Shown: positions 26,339-35,277 of the stretch, piece after piece | How positions within the stretch are numbered: position 1 is the stretch's first letter | How the letters are laid out: each line of letters starts with the position of its first letter | Source: Sinorhizobium meliloti | Lineage (GTDB): Bacteria > Pseudomonadota > Alphaproteobacteria > Rhizobiales > Rhizobiaceae | NCBI RefSeq assembly: GCF_035610345.1 | Contig: NZ_CP141214.1 | Span: 900,230 to 964,229, forward strand | Length of the DNA: 64,000 nt | Reading direction: 5' to 3' | Notes under the pieces: generated by a model | The model's database searches: none | What the model was told of the DNA's origin: nothing | Seen by the model: only the letters and a program-made list of their open reading frames with translations | Program-made: the position numbers and the translations under genes

Positions 26339-26452
26339 AAGATGAATAACGTCGATCCGCTTGCCTGGCTCACCCAGACCCTCGAGCGCATTGCCAACGG
26401 CTGGCCGAGCTCAGAAATCGACGCGCTAATGCCGTGGAACTACGCCCGCTGA
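26339..26452 (+). pseudogene. tnpC: IS66 transposase TnpC, 3' part
   Basis: The frame resumes with KMNNVDPLAWLTQTLERIAN and ends SSEIDALMPWNYAR followed by TGA. This is the standard C-terminus of IS66 TnpC. Joined to 21430-22908 it gives a 530-residue protein without any frame change. Confidence 0.93.
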
Positions 26453-26474
26453 ACGGCCTCAGCTTGCCGCTTAC

Positions 26475-26634
26475 GAAGGGCGTATTCGCCGGCAATCAAA
26501 ATCACCGCTGTTGTCTTTCCCGCTCCACCCTTGCCGCTCACGGCGAGTTTGCTTGAAGAAAGCGCAATGTATGTCGCTGGAATGGTTGCGTTCGCCGAGG
26601 TGGTGAACAATGGGGTGCGAAGCGACGCACCCAC
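26475..26634 (-). pseudogene. Truncated P-loop ATPase (ParA/MinD-like N-terminus)
   Basis: A minus-strand frame runs into the IS66 right end. It encodes KLAVSGKGGAGKTTAVILIAG, which is the deviant Walker A loop of ParA/MinD/CooC-type ATPases at the usual N-terminal position. The frame stops making sense at the IS66 target duplication. Joining it to the left flank at 20546 meets a stop after four codons, so the rest of the gene is missing or shifted. Function before truncation is unknown. Confidence 0.6.
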
Positions 26635-26829
26635 TTGGCGGACGACCTCGAGAGATCAATACATCGCGCCCGACATGTTCGACGTTTTCGGATGAGGGAT
26701 ATCGTCCTCAAACTATAAATTCGCAGAACGCCGGCCTGGAATGGACGAAACCCTCATCCCTCTCAAAGACAATAGACCGTAGAGGGCATCGCGATGCTCG
26801 ATAGCTTGCAAGGGAGAAGTCTCCTTCGA
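26635..26829. other. Intergenic stretch after the IS66 element
   Basis: I see no gene or clear signal here. It separates the ATPase fragment from the end of the next minus-strand gene. Confidence 0.35.
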
Positions 26830-27948
26830 CTAGCTCTCAACGAGTGTGTAGTCGGCCGGCATTTTTTCCAAGGTTGCGATGCTGATATGTGGCCAGACAG
26901 CACGTTCAGGAAACTCATCTTCGCGCGGGCGGAAGAAGTGCAGCATGACGACCTGTGAATATTGTAGCCGCAACCTTGGATTCCCGTTTTCGTCCTTCTC
27001 GGCGAGTTCTTGAATCCAAAATGTGGACTTCATGCTCACCGGCTCCGCCTCGCGGACTGAGAACGGGACGTTTGAAATTCCGGCGCTCCTCCGAGTCGAG
27101 TCGACGGTGAGCGTGGTCGTTCGAACAATGTTCACGCCCTGATTTGCAAACCGGAGGATCTCGTTCATGTCAGCCGGGCTAAACCCAGGAAACCCGCTGG
27201 CTGTGACGTTCCCCATGAACGGATTGCTGATGTAATGGCGATAGGGTTCCAGGTATGGGTCCGGATTTGAAGGATCCCTAAAGTCATAATCGGGGGTCGT
27301 GACGTCTTCGAATCGGCCCGATGGCAAGCCGCTCAACGATGGGATCGGTGGCATCCCGTTATGCACCTCCGACCTGCCAAGGGCGAGGACAGAATTGCCG
27401 TGCGGGATAGAAGCCAAGCGAGCGATGTCGAGCTCTACCTCTGTCACTTGATCTCCCTTAATTTGGTCGTCCTTGGACCGGCGGTTCTTCTCGTAGAGCC
27501 ACAAACCAGGTTCGTGGTGAATCGGTAGTCCGTCGACTCCTGCAAGGCCGCCGCTATCCGGCCTGTCCTCCGCGAAAACTTGCGCGATTTTTTGTTGGTA
27601 ATCGAGTGTGACCACGAATTGATCAAAATCGGACTGACTAGGCCTCAAGAGACCTCTGTTCGGGACATCATCGTCAACGAATGTAAACTTGAGTTCTTCG
27701 TTGTACTGATTCATCAGTATGCGGAATTTGAAACCTGCAGGCGGGGAGGGAGCGTTGTGAAACGGCAGAGCAATCATGTTCCAGCCGGTGCCTTGTCCGA
27801 TCCAGACGCCTATCAGGTCTTCGAGCGGTCCAAGTGCCGAAGTTGGCGGAACACCCCGGTTAGTCAATTTGATGAATGGTGTTGGCTGAGGCGGAACTAC
27901 CTCTGAAAACCTACGAGTCCTCCGATCTGGCTTGCTTTTGTCAACCAT
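26830..27948 (-). CDS. Uncharacterised protein with a nitrobindin-like (heme-binding-like) opening
   Basis: The 372-residue protein lacks a signal peptide or membrane segment. Around residue 40 it reads LGPLEDLIGVWIGQGTGWN, the sort of first strand seen in nitrobindin/DUF1794-like beta-barrels (LxxLxGxWxGxG), followed by EELKFTFVDDDVPNRG and HHEPGLWLYEK, where the His could be a metal or heme ligand. Some databases label such proteins heme-binding, but I cannot confirm a heme ligand from the sequence. It is transcribed alone on the minus strand with an A/T-rich promoter region to its right. Confidence in the gene is high and in the function low. Confidence 0.6.
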   Translation of the reverse strand: MVDKSKPDRRTRRFSEVVPPQPTPFIKLTNRGVPPTSALGPLEDLIGVWIGQGTGWNMIALPFHNAPSPPAGFKFRILMNQYNEELKFTFVDDDVPNRGLLRPSQSDFDQFVVTLDYQQKIAQVFAEDRPDSGGLAGVDGLPIHHEPGLWLYEKNRRSKDDQIKGDQVTEVELDIARLASIPHGNSVLALGRSEVHNGMPPIPSLSGLPSGRFEDVTTPDYDFRDPSNPDPYLEPYRHYISNPFMGNVTASGFPGFSPADMNEILRFANQGVNIVRTTTLTVDSTRRSAGISNVPFSVREAEPVSMKSTFWIQELAEKDENGNPRLRLQYSQVVMLHFFRPREDEFPERAVWPHISIATLEKMPADYTLVES

Positions 27949-28496
27949 GCTCGTCTCCTCCCCCTTGATGACATCCTTAAGAAGAAATGGGCAGTCTACT
28001 CAATCCTAACGTTAGTCGATCTTAAGTAATAACGCAACGATATATCGAATCCGAGTACACATTTTCGGCTTTACTTGCACCAAAATGAAGTGTTGTGGCA
28101 TGTCAACATGAGTGGTGATCATGTTTCGTGCGTGGCCCATCCTTCGCGAGATGGGGCCTTCTTATCGGATACGCGGCGTCAAATGCCATAGGATTTCGCA
28201 ATACCTAGCAACGGAGAGTGCCGAGCTCATGGACCCTTCGCAAGCGGAGGTAGCCAAGAAGGATTATATAATTTCCGGTCACAGACGGTATAATGTGGCT
28301 TTCAAAGAGCCTAACGTGGGAATGCTCCCACGCGAACACGTATGTCGACAAATATGCCTCTTACGATGAGGTTGTTCTGCCTTCTTCTTTCCGCGTGCAC
28401 AAACAATAGTGCACCCACTGCCGTTCAATCGCTTCATAGAGGTTGCTGACCACATGAATCCGGGCGAGTCGTCCGACAGCGATTGGAGACTATGTC
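27949..28496. other. Divergent intergenic region
   Basis: This A/T-rich stretch lies between a minus-strand gene and two small plus-strand ORFs and probably holds promoters for both. An 85-codon ORF at 28112-28369 has no recognisable feature, and I leave it uncalled. Confidence 0.5.
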
Positions 28497-28850
28497 ATGC
28501 CAGCCAATTGGGATTTATACCAGAATATTAACTTCGGGACGTCTCGGGTCGAGTGGCCGATGGGTCCAATGGCACTCACCCGCGGGTTTGCCCCAAGATG
28601 GGTCGAAGCCTGGGTTGTGCAGAGCAGCACGGGCGTCACTGCAAGCGGCACGGGCGCCAGTCAGAGCACCTCCCAAAGGTCAGGTTGGTCGCCGGGGTAT
28701 ACTCGCTGGACTGCAGACGGGATCCCGCCGGGGTGGGTAAACGGAAGCTTCCAGCCCGGGCCGGCATTGGGGATCGCGCTCCTGGCCTCGCGCGATAGCA
28801 CAGGGGCTGATGAATTCGATTTTTGGCTTGACGTAATATTTCTGTATTAG
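28497..28850 (+). CDS. Small uncharacterised protein
   Basis: The 117-residue product is rich in Trp, Gly, Ser and Pro (eight Trp) and has no signal peptide. Spaced Trp/Gly motifs and a beta-prone ending (EFDFWLDVIFLY) suggest a small all-beta fold. GGAG lies eight bases before the ATG. I do not recognise the family. A second small ORF follows 31 bases later on the same strand, so they may be co-transcribed. Confidence 0.55.
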   Translation: MPANWDLYQNINFGTSRVEWPMGPMALTRGFAPRWVEAWVVQSSTGVTASGTGASQSTSQRSGWSPGYTRWTADGIPPGWVNGSFQPGPALGIALLASRDSTGADEFDFWLDVIFLY

Positions 28851-28881
28851 CGGCTCCCGGTAGCTGGCGAGCGAGGGATAG

Positions 28882-29073
28882 ATGGAGAGCGATGAAATGG
28901 CCATCAACAGAGATGATTTTATTGAGCGTTTCCAGAAGGAAATCGGCATACTTAAGAATTTGCAAGAGAGGGTCGGAGAGGCGATCGGCAGAGCCGAAGG
29001 ACGGCTCAGGCAAGTGGTGGAGGAAGGGAAATCTGTAGAGGATGTCTTTGGTCCTATTCCGCCAAAGAAATAA
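28882..29073 (+). CDS. Small charged helical protein
   Basis: This 63-residue, highly charged protein is predicted by eye to be almost wholly helical (RDDFIERFQKEIGILKNL, then GEAIGRAEGRLRQVVEEG) with heptad-like spacing of hydrophobics, so a coiled coil is likely. GAGGGA precedes the first ATG; an internal ATG at 28897 also has a GGAG upstream. It follows the Trp-rich ORF. The function is unknown. Confidence 0.55.
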   Translation: MESDEMAINRDDFIERFQKEIGILKNLQERVGEAIGRAEGRLRQVVEEGKSVEDVFGPIPPKK

Positions 29074-29795
29074 GTCAGGCGGGCGGTGGTCGTTAAGATC
29101 GCTCGGTGGAAGCGAACAAAAGGCAGTCGCAGTTAGGTTCGGGATGAACCCACACCGGTCAAAGCGGTGACTTTTCGAACTCGGCGTATCCGGCAGTTTG
29201 ACGCGCGTGATCGCGTGCGTCTTCATGGATGCTGCGCAGAACATCGCGCACCACCGTTTTTTGACTACGACCGAGCTTGCCGGGCGAGGCTTTTGCATGC
29301 AGAGCGAACTGGCCGCCTTTTCGAGCGTTCAGCGTCGTCGCGACCGGGACCTTGAGGCCGAACTCGTGGGGCGGTGCGCCTTGCTAACGCGATTTCTATG
29401 GTTGCGTTACCCGGTAGAGGCCACCAAATCGGCCAGACGAAGGAAGAATAGGTGTGAATCCGCCGGCGACATTCAGATAGGATGATGCATCCCGCTTTAA
29501 AATCCTGACAAACGTCTCCACCACGATCCCTGCTGCCGACCGGACCCAGCTGATTTCCGCCATGCCTGACCTCTTCGAAAATCATTCAAGAAGTTGCATC
29601 GTCACTCAATGGGAAAGGGCCCTCAACAAGTTGGGATCATCGGTTCCTGCTAAATATCAGGAAGGAAATGAAACGTCAGGGAGTTGCTGGGGCGTCACGT
29701 TTGCGATCCTCTAGCTTGGACGCGAGCGATGATGAAACGCCTATCAGCGGACACATTCTTAGGCGGTCCCTAGCTGCCTCCCGCTCCCGACAATG
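29074..29795. other. 720-base stretch without a convincing gene
   Basis: Short overlapping ORFs occur on both strands, including a 55-codon minus-strand frame near 29400-29566. None has family resemblance or consistent coding bias. The right end contains the 3' flank of the large cyclase-type gene. Confidence 0.4.
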
Positions 29796-32700
29796 TCACA
29801 TCTTAACGAGTTTTCCTAGGCGGAGCCGGGTTGCGGCTGCGGCGACCACGTTTCGCTTCAGCTCGTAGAGGTGCAGCGCTCCGGTCGCTGCGGCGACCGC
29901 ATCGTCGCGTCGGCGGGACGCCTCGAGGACATGAGAGAGGTCGACCAGTGCATCCGCCCGGTCGTTGACGAAGTCGGTCGCTTCGGAGATCGCCAATGCC
30001 TCGCGCGCGAGCGCCTCCGCCGCGCGGATCTCTGACCGCCGCGCGAGCACGCGTGCGCGCACGCGACGCCAACGGATCTGCGTCACCAGGTCGCCGCTCG
30101 CAGCCAGCTCGGCACTGAGCCTAGCAAAATCCTCGGCCTCCTCGTCGCGTCCCTGTTCGAGGATAACGACCGCGAGGGACGCGGCCATCGTCGAACGGAA
30201 CGCGCGCTCGCCCATCTCCTCGAGCGCGCGATACGCCGCGCGCGCGCTCCTCTCGGCCGCAGCGGGGTTCCCGGCGAGCAGCTCTACGACGGCCTCGTGC
30301 TCGGAGGACGCCACGTAAAGCGTGAGGCCGAGATCGGCGTAAGTGGCGTTGCTTGTCGCGATCAATGCGCGGGCAATCGCGAAGCGGCCGACAATCGCAT
30401 TGAGGCATGCAAGCTGGCGGAGGATCGCTGCCTCAGACTCGAGGCTTTCGCCCACCTCCGCGCGCATCGCCTCGCAACGACGGATTCCCTCGGCGGCCGG
30501 GGTGGGCCCGAACCAGAGCGAGGCCGCGATCCACGTGAGAATCTCGTAGTACTCGTGCAGATTCCCAGCTCGTCGCGCGTGGGCAGCCGCGCGCTCCCAC
30601 GCTGCGGCGGCCGCCTCGCCGCGAGCCCCATTAAAAAATAGCCACGCTTCGAGACGCCGTGCACGGCACAGGCCGAGCTCGTCCCCGAAGCCCTTGAAGA
30701 CCGGGATCACCTCAGCCGCCGCGCGTGCCGCCTTCTCCAGCCCGCCCTCTTCGCCGCGGAGAAGTCGGAGGAACTGCCGCTGGACGCGCACGTGCGCTGC
30801 CAGCCGCCGGTCGTTAGATGCGCCAGCCAGCGGGCCCGCCTCGTTCAACACGCGCCCGGCATGGTCCAGCCGGCCGCTTTCGATCAGCGCCCCGCTCAGC
30901 TCGGCGAGCAGCGCGATCCGGCGTGGATCATCGGCGAGAAGCAGCCGTGAAACCCGCTCGAGCAGGCTGATCGCCGCCGGCAGGTCGCTGCGGACAAGCG
31001 CCCGCCGCCCGGCTGCCTCGAGCCGTTCGCACGCCCGGGCGGCGAGCGAGGCCGCCCGCACGTCGCGTGGGCCGAGCGCGACACGGCACTGAAAGGCCTG
31101 TTCGAGGTGATAGCCGACAATCTCCTCGAACTCGCGTAGCCGTTCCTTGGCCGTTATCTCGAGCCAGGCGGCGAAGCGCTCGTGCAGGTCGGCGCGAGCG
31201 TTCTTCGGCAGGGAGCGATATGCGGCGTCGCGGATCATGCTGTGACGGAAGCGATAGGCCTTTTCGCCGACAAACGACGGCGCCTCCGGGCGGACTAGAT
31301 CCCGGCGGACGAGCGCGAGCAAGCCGTCCTCGAGCGCGTCGAGCACGGGGTAGGCGAGCTCGTTGACGGCGCTCCGATGGAATACTGCGCCCTCGACCGC
31401 TGCGGCGGTCAGGATAGCGCGCTCGAGGGGAGGGAGGCCCTCGAGGCGGGCGGCCAGAAGCGCGTTGATTGTCGAGGGGACCGGCAGCTCGGAAAGATCC
31501 GAGCGAGCCACCCAACAGTCCTCATTGCGCCTAAGCAGCCCTTCATCAACGAGCATTGCCACGAGCTCTTCCGCAAACAGCGGGTTACCGCCGGCGGCGC
31601 GTGTGATCATCAACTCGACCGCGGGTGATAGCGGGAGTCGGTCGAGCAGATTCAACATCATGTCGCGGGATTCCGCTTCACTCAGCGGTTCAAGCGCGAT
31701 CGTCGTCGCATTTGGCTTCCCAACTCCCCAATCGGGCCGCGTATCAAGCAATTCTCGTCGTGCAGTGCCGACAATCGCGATGGGGAACCCGTGGGAGAAA
31801 TCGACAAGATGCTCGATAAGATCTAGGAATGTCGGATCGGCCCAGTGGAGGTCTTCCACCACGATCATCAGCGGTCGTTCTCGTGCGAACACCTCGAAAA
31901 GTCGCCGGACGGCCCAGAAAGTCTCTTCGCGGGTGCCTGTGTCCCCCTCGCCGAACCCAAGCAATTCAACCACGCGCTCGGCGATGAGTTTGGCCTTGTC
32001 GACACCGGCGAGGATTTCTGCAATCGCCGCCGCGGAATGCTTGCCGTGGTCGCCGCCTCCTGCACGCGTGATGTCACGGACAATGTCCGCTAGCGGCCAA
32101 TAGGTAATGCCGTCGCCGTAAGGCAGACACCGGCCGTGCGCGACAATCATCTCGCTCGGAAGCGTTGCGGCGACTTCCGAAACAAGCCGCGATTTTCCTA
32201 CGCCGGCCTCGCCCAGCACAGTTAACAGGTGGCAGGTTCTATTGCCGACCAAGTCACCAAAGATGGTGCTGATCATCGCACGCTCGCGCTTGCGGCCGAC
32301 GAACGGCGCCTCGAAGCGGGGTTTAAAGCCGGCGGCTCTGGCGATGACGCTTACCACGATGATGGCAGGGAACGTCTCGCCGTGCTTGACCGCGCGAGGG
32401 CTGCCGGACTCTACAACAACGGCGTGGCGAACCAGTTTGTAGGTTGCTTCTCCAATTAGGATCTCGTTGGCCGCTGCGGCCTCCTGGAGACGCTTGGCAA
32501 CACGCACAGCTTCGCCAGTGAGAAATCGATGTCCCTGGCTGTCGATGCCAGTAAAGACCTCCCCCGTGTTGAGGCCAATCCGATGAGCCAGCTGAACGCC
32601 CCAACCCGTCTCAAACTCATAGTTGAGCATCGCAAGTCTGTCGCACATCTCGACAGCGGCGGATACGGCCCGTTGGGCGTCATCCTCGTGAAGCATTGGC

Positions 32701-32981
32701 ACGCCAAACACGGCCATGATCTCGTCACCGACGTATCGCTCCACGACTCCACCATGCCGCTGGATAATGGAGGTCATCTCGTCAAAGTATCGGGCGAGCA
32801 GGTCCCGGAGTGCCTCCGGATCGAGGGTGAGGCTCAGGCGTGACGAATCTACGATGTCCGTGATGAGAATTGTTATCGTCTTCCGAACGTCGTGTACGGG
32901 CATTCGCCCCGACTCAGGCGCGGCCATTACGATGCCCTCGGCTCCGGGAAGACTTTGGCTCGGTCGTCTGCTCACTGCCAT
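29796..32981 (-). CDS. Class III cyclase-like / STAND ATPase / TPR signalling protein with altered cyclase residues
   Basis: This 1061-residue cytoplasmic protein joins three modules. Residues about 30-210 are a class III adenylyl/guanylyl cyclase homology domain with both metal-binding Asp residues (ITILITDIVDSSRLS and RYVGDEIMAVFG). Residues about 225-560 are an AAA/STAND ATPase with Walker A GEAGVGKSRLV and Walker B MIVVEDLHWADP. The remaining half is Ala/Arg/Glu-rich helical repeats of TPR type. In the cyclase domain the usual substrate Lys is Arg (VVERYVGD), and the transition-state Asn of the GDAVNVAARL motif is Arg (GEAVRVAKRL). Catalysis may therefore be weak or lost. A start at Met19 is possible. 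Confidence 0.88.
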   Translation of the reverse strand: MAVSRRPSQSLPGAEGIVMAAPESGRMPVHDVRKTITILITDIVDSSRLSLTLDPEALRDLLARYFDEMTSIIQRHGGVVERYVGDEIMAVFGVPMLHEDDAQRAVSAAVEMCDRLAMLNYEFETGWGVQLAHRIGLNTGEVFTGIDSQGHRFLTGEAVRVAKRLQEAAAANEILIGEATYKLVRHAVVVESGSPRAVKHGETFPAIIVVSVIARAAGFKPRFEAPFVGRKRERAMISTIFGDLVGNRTCHLLTVLGEAGVGKSRLVSEVAATLPSEMIVAHGRCLPYGDGITYWPLADIVRDITRAGGGDHGKHSAAAIAEILAGVDKAKLIAERVVELLGFGEGDTGTREETFWAVRRLFEVFARERPLMIVVEDLHWADPTFLDLIEHLVDFSHGFPIAIVGTARRELLDTRPDWGVGKPNATTIALEPLSEAESRDMMLNLLDRLPLSPAVELMITRAAGGNPLFAEELVAMLVDEGLLRRNEDCWVARSDLSELPVPSTINALLAARLEGLPPLERAILTAAAVEGAVFHRSAVNELAYPVLDALEDGLLALVRRDLVRPEAPSFVGEKAYRFRHSMIRDAAYRSLPKNARADLHERFAAWLEITAKERLREFEEIVGYHLEQAFQCRVALGPRDVRAASLAARACERLEAAGRRALVRSDLPAAISLLERVSRLLLADDPRRIALLAELSGALIESGRLDHAGRVLNEAGPLAGASNDRRLAAHVRVQRQFLRLLRGEEGGLEKAARAAAEVIPVFKGFGDELGLCRARRLEAWLFFNGARGEAAAAAWERAAAHARRAGNLHEYYEILTWIAASLWFGPTPAAEGIRRCEAMRAEVGESLESEAAILRQLACLNAIVGRFAIARALIATSNATYADLGLTLYVASSEHEAVVELLAGNPAAAERSARAAYRALEEMGERAFRSTMAASLAVVILEQGRDEEAEDFARLSAELAASGDLVTQIRWRRVRARVLARRSEIRAAEALAREALAISEATDFVNDRADALVDLSHVLEASRRRDDAVAAATGALHLYELKRNVVAAAATRLRLGKLVKM

Positions 32982-33359
32982 GCCTCCAACCCGCGCCGCT
33001 TCGGCTTCGGCCGGATTTCAAGCTTGCCATGGGTTCCGCGATGTTGAACTTCATGTGAGCCTTCGATCTGTTCTAGGGCTCTGTGCATGCTAGCACCTGT
33101 TCCCTTAGCGCTCCAGCGACGTGCATGACTGACTGGATCACCTCATCAGATTGCCCCCGACAACCATGCAGCATCTATCTCGATGCTATGATTCAGAGCG
33201 CCAGAATACGCTCGTTCGCCCTCGCCATAATCGTTCACGGCATATCTGGGCTGTGATCGCCATGGCGAACGGCTACCGCCTTTCCACAAGCGAGATTGAT
33301 TGCGGATTGCGTAAAATTCAGTCAGCCTGTGCGTCAGGATTTCACCAAGGGAGGGGCAA
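32982..33359. other. Divergent intergenic region
   Basis: This lies between the cyclase-type gene and the peptide transporter operon. No gene is convincing. The only clear signal is the ribosome site AGGGAGGGG at 33348-33355 of the next gene. Confidence 0.45.
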
Positions 33360-34964
33360 ATGGCAATCGGATTGACTCGGCGTCGCATTCTAGTCGCTGG
33401 AATGATGCATGCCGCCTTCGTTTCCATAACGGGAACCTTCGCAATAGCGCCTTCGGCAAGGGCAGACGAGCAGATTGAATCGATCAGGTGCGCACAGCCT
33501 AGCATCCCCGATACGCTTTTCATTCCACACGCTTGGATGACCTATACTGGCGCGATCATGTCGCTTGTCCAGGAAGGACCACTATCGTTCGGCGACGATC
33601 TCGCTCTTGGACCCGCGTTGGCCGTCAGATGGGAGGAGGTCAATCCGACGACGATCAAATATCACCTGCGAGGCGGCGTCAAGTTCGGCGACGGAAGTCC
33701 ACTCACCGCTGACGATATTGTCGCTACGTTCAAGTATCACATGAGCCCGGATTCCGGCTCACAGCTCGCTTCGTTCTACAATTCGGTGGCGGCGGTCGAG
33801 GCGACGGCTCCCGACGAGGTGACCGTCAAATTGAAGGCACCAAACGTGCAGTTCGCGTTTACGCCGGGCCATATGGCGGGTTTCGTGTTCAAGAAGGAAC
33901 AGCTAGCGGACAAGAAGATCGGAACGCCGGAGGTTCTCCCGCTTGGGACTGGCGCCTACAAGCTTGTTGAATTCGTTCCGGCAGATCATGTCCTCCTTGA
34001 GGCGCGCAACGACTACTGGGGACCAAAGCCAGTCGTTAAACGGATCACATTCCAGGCGATCCCAGACCGCCCGGCTCGGCTACTCGCCATGCAACAAGGC
34101 GAGATCGACTGTACCTTCGATCTCGCCATCTCCGACATCGATCAGTGGAAGGCGCTGAGCAATGTAGATGTCGTCGCGAAACCGTCGCTCGGCGTATACT
34201 TGCTGACTCTAGACCATTCGACGCCGCCGTTCGATGATATCCATGTGCGTCGTGCTGTTGCCTATTCGGTGAATCGGAAAGGCCTAGTCGAGGCACTTCT
34301 CAAGGGCAACGGGGAGGCGGCGACGGCATTGAACCCGCCCGAAATCTGGTCGGGAGTGTTGCCTTCGGACGAGGTTCGCACCTTTTACGATACATTGTTG
34401 CCGAACTATGCGTTCGACTTGAAAAAGGCGAAGGCAGAGCTGGCAAAATCCAGCCACCCGGAAGGCTTTGACATCACCATCCCAGCATCGGCCGCCGATC
34501 CTTACATGGTCAATATCTTGCAGTCGGTGACGGAGAACCTGAAGCAGATTGGTATCCGCGCACATATCCAGGAGACCGACAACAACACCTGGTTCACGAA
34601 CTACATCAACCACGACAATCTGGGCATGCAGATCATGGCGTACTATCCGGACTTCGCCGACCCAGCCAACTATCCGTCCCTCTTCTTCTCAAGTGCAAAT
34701 GCTGAGAAGAATGGCATGAACGGCTCGAACTTCAACAACCCCGAAGTCGATGCGAAGCTGAAGATCGCCAACGAGAACGCCGACCCGAAGGCGCGAGCCG
34801 AGGCGTTAAAGAAAGTATTCAAGATTGCCAACGAGGAAGTCGCCGTCGTGCCGATCTTCTGGCCCGCCACGGCGATGGCGATCAACAAGAAGTACAAGCT
34901 CACCGGCTACACCGCCTTCTGGTACAGTATTCCTTGGGCGCTGCGAGGTTTCGGCCTAAAATAG
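33360..34964 (+). CDS. Periplasmic peptide/oligopeptide-binding protein (family 5)
   Basis: The 534-residue protein has a twin-arginine-type signal (LTRRRILVAG, cleavage near SARA, residue 35). The mature part is of the DppA/OppA family: LRGGVKFGDGSPLTADDIVATFKYHMSPDSGS near residue 110, LPLGTGAYKLVEF near 200, RRAVAYSVNRKGLVEALLKGN near 300. It delivers peptides or similar solutes to the permeases encoded downstream. A strong ribosome site (AGGGAGGGG) precedes the ATG. The gap of 313 bases to the first permease contains an S9 peptidase remnant, which hints that peptides are the substrate. Confidence 0.92.
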   Translation: MAIGLTRRRILVAGMMHAAFVSITGTFAIAPSARADEQIESIRCAQPSIPDTLFIPHAWMTYTGAIMSLVQEGPLSFGDDLALGPALAVRWEEVNPTTIKYHLRGGVKFGDGSPLTADDIVATFKYHMSPDSGSQLASFYNSVAAVEATAPDEVTVKLKAPNVQFAFTPGHMAGFVFKKEQLADKKIGTPEVLPLGTGAYKLVEFVPADHVLLEARNDYWGPKPVVKRITFQAIPDRPARLLAMQQGEIDCTFDLAISDIDQWKALSNVDVVAKPSLGVYLLTLDHSTPPFDDIHVRRAVAYSVNRKGLVEALLKGNGEAATALNPPEIWSGVLPSDEVRTFYDTLLPNYAFDLKKAKAELAKSSHPEGFDITIPASAADPYMVNILQSVTENLKQIGIRAHIQETDNNTWFTNYINHDNLGMQIMAYYPDFADPANYPSLFFSSANAEKNGMNGSNFNNPEVDAKLKIANENADPKARAEALKKVFKIANEEVAVVPIFWPATAMAINKKYKLTGYTAFWYSIPWALRGFGLK

Positions 34965-35072
34965 ACCGATCGCGGGGCGATTTGGCGACGGCCATTTTCA
35001 TCGTTTCACCGTGGAGACTGCTCGGCGTTCGGCTATTACTCGGCTCGACAAGCCGACGTCACCGACATATAG

Positions 35073-35273
35073 TTCTGGGAGACAGAACCGGTGCACGCCG
35101 CTCGGCCGGGTGTAGAATTATGTGCGGCGCTCCTCGAACCGGGGGTCGAGTCGGAGCGGATCATCTTTCCGCGCGAAGGCCATGGAGTGCGCGAACGGGA
35201 GCACCAGCTCGATGCATGGAGCCGCACCATCGACCGGTTCGACCGCTATCTCGGGTCGATCCGGTGTCGGCTC
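35073..35273 (+). pseudogene. C-terminal remnant of an S9-type peptidase / dienelactone-hydrolase-like protein
   Basis: After a TAG at 35070 the frame reads VELCAALLEPGVESERIIFP then REGHGVREREHQLDAWSR and IDRFDRYLG. This is the end of the alpha/beta hydrolase domain of prolyl-oligopeptidase-family enzymes, including the catalytic His in REGHG. The Ser and Asp motifs and the rest of the protein are absent. The remnant occupies the gap between the binding protein and the first permease and overlaps the permease start in another frame. Confidence 0.65.
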
Positions 35274-35277
35274 GAGT

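Larger units (their letters stand above)
20547..26474 (+). mobile_element. IS66-family element interrupted by a RIT element
   Basis: The ends are inverted copies of GTAAGCGGCAAGC (20547-20559 and 26462-26474 on the other strand), the typical IS66 terminus. The element is flanked by an exact eight-base duplication, GAAGGGCG, at 20539-20546 and 26475-26482. It carries tnpA, tnpB and tnpC in the standard order. tnpC is split by a 3.4-kb insertion at 22908/26339. Removing that insertion restores a 530-codon tnpC, so the RIT element came in after IS66. Confidence 0.95.
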
